This document shows, one piece after another, positions 61,575 to 64,000 of a DNA stretch of 64,000 nucleotides (positions within the stretch are counted from its first letter, which is position 1; every line of letters begins with the position of its first letter). A program made the position numbers and the translations under genes. The DNA lies in the NCBI RefSeq assembly GCF_041916975.1, contig NZ_JAYRYK010000001.1:868001-932000 (forward strand), in the 5' to 3' direction. Under the pieces are notes generated by a model that searched no databases, was not told the origin of the DNA, and saw only the letters and a list, made by a program, of their open reading frames with translations. Origin of the DNA: Sphingosinicella sp041916975. Its GTDB lineage: Bacteria; Pseudomonadota; Alphaproteobacteria; Sphingomonadales; Sphingomonadaceae.

Positions 61575-63215
61575 CTAGCTGCAGGAATGCCGCAGGACGG
61601 CGCCCGCACGCGTATCTTCAAGCTTGCCCTTGTCGAGCGCGACACGACCGTTGACGATGACGGTGTCGATGCCCTTCGGATAGTCGACCGGGTTGGTCCA
61701 ACTCGCCACATCATCGAGCGTTTCGTAGTCGAACACGACGACGTCCGCGCGCATCCCCTGCCGGACGAGTCCACGGTCGCTGAGGCCCATGCGCTGCGCG
61801 GGCCAACCGGTCATCTTGCGAACCGCATCTTCCAGCGTCAGCACTGGGCGGCGCTTCACATACTCGGCGATCACGCGTGGAAACGTGCCATAAGAGCGCG
61901 GGTGCGGCAGGCCGAGGTCGTCGATCTCGCCCGGCTTCAGCGCCGCCCCGGCATCGCTGCCGATGCTCGTCCACGGCTGTCGCAGCGCCGTCTCGATGTC
62001 CTTCTCATCGATCATGAAATAGAGCGCCATCGAACGCTTGGGGTACGCGTTCAGCACAATATCCCACGCCGCGTCAGCGGGATCGAGGCCAAGCGCCTTG
62101 CCGATCTCGACAAAGTTCTTGCCGTGGAACTGCGCGTATTTTTCGCTGTGCGAATTCGCGAGAACGACGCGTTCCCATCCCCCCGAAGCCTCGACGAGGT
62201 TCGACCAGTCGGGCATCGAGCCTGCGGCGACCTGTTCCTTCAGCTTCTTGCGGATTTCGGGGTCTTTCAGGCGTTCAAGGCCCTTCTCAACGCCGTCCGC
62301 CCACGCCCAGTTCGGCACGGTGATCTCAACGCCGGTGCCGCCCGCCGGATACGGATACATGTCGGCGGCGACATCCACACCGCGTGCACGCGCCGCCTCG
62401 ATCGTGGCAACGGCCTTCGACATGCCCTTGCCCCATTGCGGCGCGTAGGCGTTCTTCAGGTGGTAGATTTCCACCTTCACACCACCTTTTTCGCCGATCT
62501 CTATGGCTTCCTCGATAGCGGACACGAGCTTCGCGCTCTCGTCACGCATGTGCGTGGCATAGAAGCCGTTGCATTGCCCCGCCACCTTGGCGAGTTCGAC
62601 AAGGTCGGCCGTCGTCTGGAAGCTGCTCGGCGGATAGATGAGCGCACTGGTCACGCCAAAGACGCCCGCCTTCATGGCCGCGGCGACTTCCTTTTTCATT
62701 GCCTCCATCTGCGCCTTGGTGGGTGCGCCCGCAACGTCGCCCATCACCTTTTCGCGCGCCTGCGAGGTCGCGTAGTAAGTGCCGAAGTTTACCCCGATGC
62801 CCTGTTTTTCAAGTTTGGAAAAATAGGCCGGAATCTCCGCGGCATCGACCGGTGTGCCGCCTTCACCCGAAAGTACCGTGGTCACGCCTTGCCTGAGCTT
62901 GTTTTCCGCCGCACCGTTCACCGGAAGCACACGGCCCGACTGGTCCATCATGTCGATGAAGCCCGGCGAAACATAGCGTCCACGCGCATCAATCTCGCGC
63001 TTGCCACGTGTCTTGATCGTGCCGACAGCAGCAATGCGGCCGTCTTTGATGGCAACGTCGGCGTTCACCCAGGGATTCCCAGCCCCGTCGAGAACCCGGC
63101 CGCCGCGGATCACAATATCATAGTCTGCCGCGGGCTGCGCAGTCGCCGCTCCCGAAGACACCAGCATCGCGCCGGCAAGCAGGGCAGCACGCGTTCCGAA
63201 TGATATGAAGCTCAT
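61575..63215 (-). CDS. Exported N-acyl-D-amino-acid deacylase-like amidohydrolase (HxH lost)
   Basis: Amidohydrolase-superfamily protein of 546 residues, paralogous to 10914-12416. Signal peptide of about 26 residues (ends GAATAQP). The usual PGFIDxHxH reads SPGFIDMMDQSG, so both N-terminal metal histidines are missing. The later motifs survive: YATHMRDES, IYHLKN and IGSDAGA. Some D-aminoacylases work with one tightly bound metal, so activity cannot be excluded. GGGAGGA precedes the ATG. It starts 28 bp after the DgcN-like gene at 63244, forming a second deacylase/DgcN pair in reversed gene order. Confidence 0.88.
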   Translation of the reverse strand: MSFISFGTRAALLAGAMLVSSGAATAQPAADYDIVIRGGRVLDGAGNPWVNADVAIKDGRIAAVGTIKTRGKREIDARGRYVSPGFIDMMDQSGRVLPVNGAAENKLRQGVTTVLSGEGGTPVDAAEIPAYFSKLEKQGIGVNFGTYYATSQAREKVMGDVAGAPTKAQMEAMKKEVAAAMKAGVFGVTSALIYPPSSFQTTADLVELAKVAGQCNGFYATHMRDESAKLVSAIEEAIEIGEKGGVKVEIYHLKNAYAPQWGKGMSKAVATIEAARARGVDVAADMYPYPAGGTGVEITVPNWAWADGVEKGLERLKDPEIRKKLKEQVAAGSMPDWSNLVEASGGWERVVLANSHSEKYAQFHGKNFVEIGKALGLDPADAAWDIVLNAYPKRSMALYFMIDEKDIETALRQPWTSIGSDAGAALKPGEIDDLGLPHPRSYGTFPRVIAEYVKRRPVLTLEDAVRKMTGWPAQRMGLSDRGLVRQGMRADVVVFDYETLDDVASWTNPVDYPKGIDTVIVNGRVALDKGKLEDTRAGAVLRHSCS

Positions 63216-63243
63216 CTCTTATCCTCCCTTGTTGCTCAGGCGC

Positions 63244-64000
63244 TTATTTCAGGCAGCTGTCGACGAGCGCCTCGAACGCGGCCCCCCGGCGGATCGGGTC
63301 CGCGACGGGAAGGCCGAGACGCTTGCTCTCGGCCTCCATGAGCGCATCTGCCGCCGCAGCACCCATGCCGCTGGTGTTGAAGGCGATGCCGCCGCAGCGG
63401 ATCGCCGGGTTGGTGCGACGCCCCATGCGGAGGTTAAGCTCGATCGTCTCCTCGATCGACGGCACGGCGTGATCCGGGAGGCCCAGCATCGTCTCCCGCC
63501 CCGGCTGGTGACACACGACGATCACGTCGGGCTGGCTGCCGTGCAGAAGGCCGAGCGAAACCGCCGCATAGGCCGGGTGGAACAGCGAGCCCTGCCCTTC
63601 AATCACGTCCCAGTGATCCGGCGTCGCGTCCGGGCTCAGCACCTCGGCGGCGCCGGCCTCGAAGTCCGACACCACAGCATCCATCGGAATGCCGCCGCCC
63701 GCGATCATGATGCCGGTCTGGCCCGTGGCGCGGAAATCCACATCTACGCCGCGTTCCGCGAACGCTGCCGCAAGCGCCAGCGCCGTGTATTTCTTGCCAA
63801 GTGCGCAGTCGGTTCCCACGGCGAGCAGCCGCTTACCCGTCCGCTTGCGGCCGGTGCCCACGGGCAGACCCGCCGGCGGGACGCGCACGTCGATCAGGCG
63901 CCGTCCGTGTTTAGCCGCCGCCTCGGCAAGCTCGGGCACGTCACCCAAACGCACGTGCATACCGCTGATGATGTCGAGCCCGGCTTCAAGCGCCTCGACC
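63244..64000 (-). CDS. DgcN-type D-amino-acid N-acetyltransferase, second copy (5' end beyond window)
   Basis: C-terminal 250 codons of a DUF1611/DgcN family protein; the start lies beyond base 64000. It aligns along its length with the copy at 12441: AVGTDCALGKKYTAL, TGQTGIMIAGGGI, VIEGQGSLFHPAYAAVSLGLLHGSQPDVIVVCHQPGR. The ATG at 63960 is internal, since the upstream VEALEAGLDIISG matches the conserved AALAAGLDVAAG of the first copy. It is upstream of, and co-transcribed with, the deacylase-like gene. A dgcA epimerase could be encoded just outside the window. Confidence 0.85.
   Translation of the reverse strand, partial: VEALEAGLDIISGMHVRLGDVPELAEAAAKHGRRLIDVRVPPAGLPVGTGRKRTGKRLLAVGTDCALGKKYTALALAAAFAERGVDVDFRATGQTGIMIAGGGIPMDAVVSDFEAGAAEVLSPDATPDHWDVIEGQGSLFHPAYAAVSLGLLHGSQPDVIVVCHQPGRETMLGLPDHAVPSIEETIELNLRMGRRTNPAIRCGGIAFNTSGMGAAAADALMEAESKRLGLPVADPIRRGAAFEALVDSCLK

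Overview
The window is a high-GC, densely coded bacterial chromosome segment with no transposase, phage gene, tRNA, rRNA or CRISPR array that I can recognise. Gene content and order (rodZ-cpoB-tilS-ftsH, ptsP beside lysC, ligase-associated repair genes, many TonB-dependent receptors, ubiG, a PEP-CTERM protein) point to an alphaproteobacterium of the Sphingomonadales. That placement is inferred from family content, not from a marker-gene comparison.

Region 1 (1-9450, all minus strand) looks like a catabolic island. A thiolase, two MaoC-type hydratases, a short-chain dehydrogenase and an acyl-CoA dehydrogenase form a tight beta-oxidation operon. A TetR regulator, a metallo-beta-lactamase-fold hydrolase, a Rieske oxygenase and a TonB-dependent receptor follow. 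The set would import a hydrophobic or aromatic compound, oxygenate it and shorten an acyl side chain; the substrate is unknown. Region 2 (9683-16351, plus strand) is a D-amino-acid-like cluster: a PLP D-serine dehydratase/D-threonine aldolase-fold enzyme, an exported N-acyl-D-amino-acid deacylase, a DgcN-type N-acetyltransferase, an RpiR regulator behind a perfect 16-bp-arm palindrome, a histone-deacetylase-fold amidohydrolase and an AraC regulator. A second deacylase/DgcN pair lies at the right edge (61575-64000).

Region 3 (16358-30089, minus strand) is a nine-gene collinear nutrient-acquisition tract: OprB-like porin, PepSY membrane protein, PaiB-like FMN protein, APC amino-acid permease, esterase, TonB siderophore-type receptor with a Fur-box-like site, and three overlapping exported amidohydrolases, the middle one lacking its metal ligands. 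Region 4 (30285-37445) holds a solitary PEP-CTERM surface protein with a near-perfect sigma-54 promoter, a TonB-like protein, a pirin/aldehyde dehydrogenase pair, an exported unknown and a DUF885 peptidase.

Region 5 (37503-52430) is core genome: ftsH, tilS, cpoB, rodZ, ptsP, a nitronate monooxygenase and lysC on the minus strand, then an M16 peptidase, a dienelactone hydrolase, a LOG protein and asd on the plus strand. Both aspartate-pathway genes here (lysC, asd) have leader structures that resemble attenuators; the asd leader contains a possible 25-codon ORF rich in Lys, Thr and Ile codons.

Region 6 (52437-61532) has DUF2239, a ligase-associated DEXH helicase, a duplicated-domain retropepsin, PdeM, YnfA, an AlkA-like glycosylase, a ferredoxin, a LytS/LytTR two-component pair and ubiG. 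All starts were chosen by eye from Shine-Dalgarno spacing and family N-termini; no database search was run.
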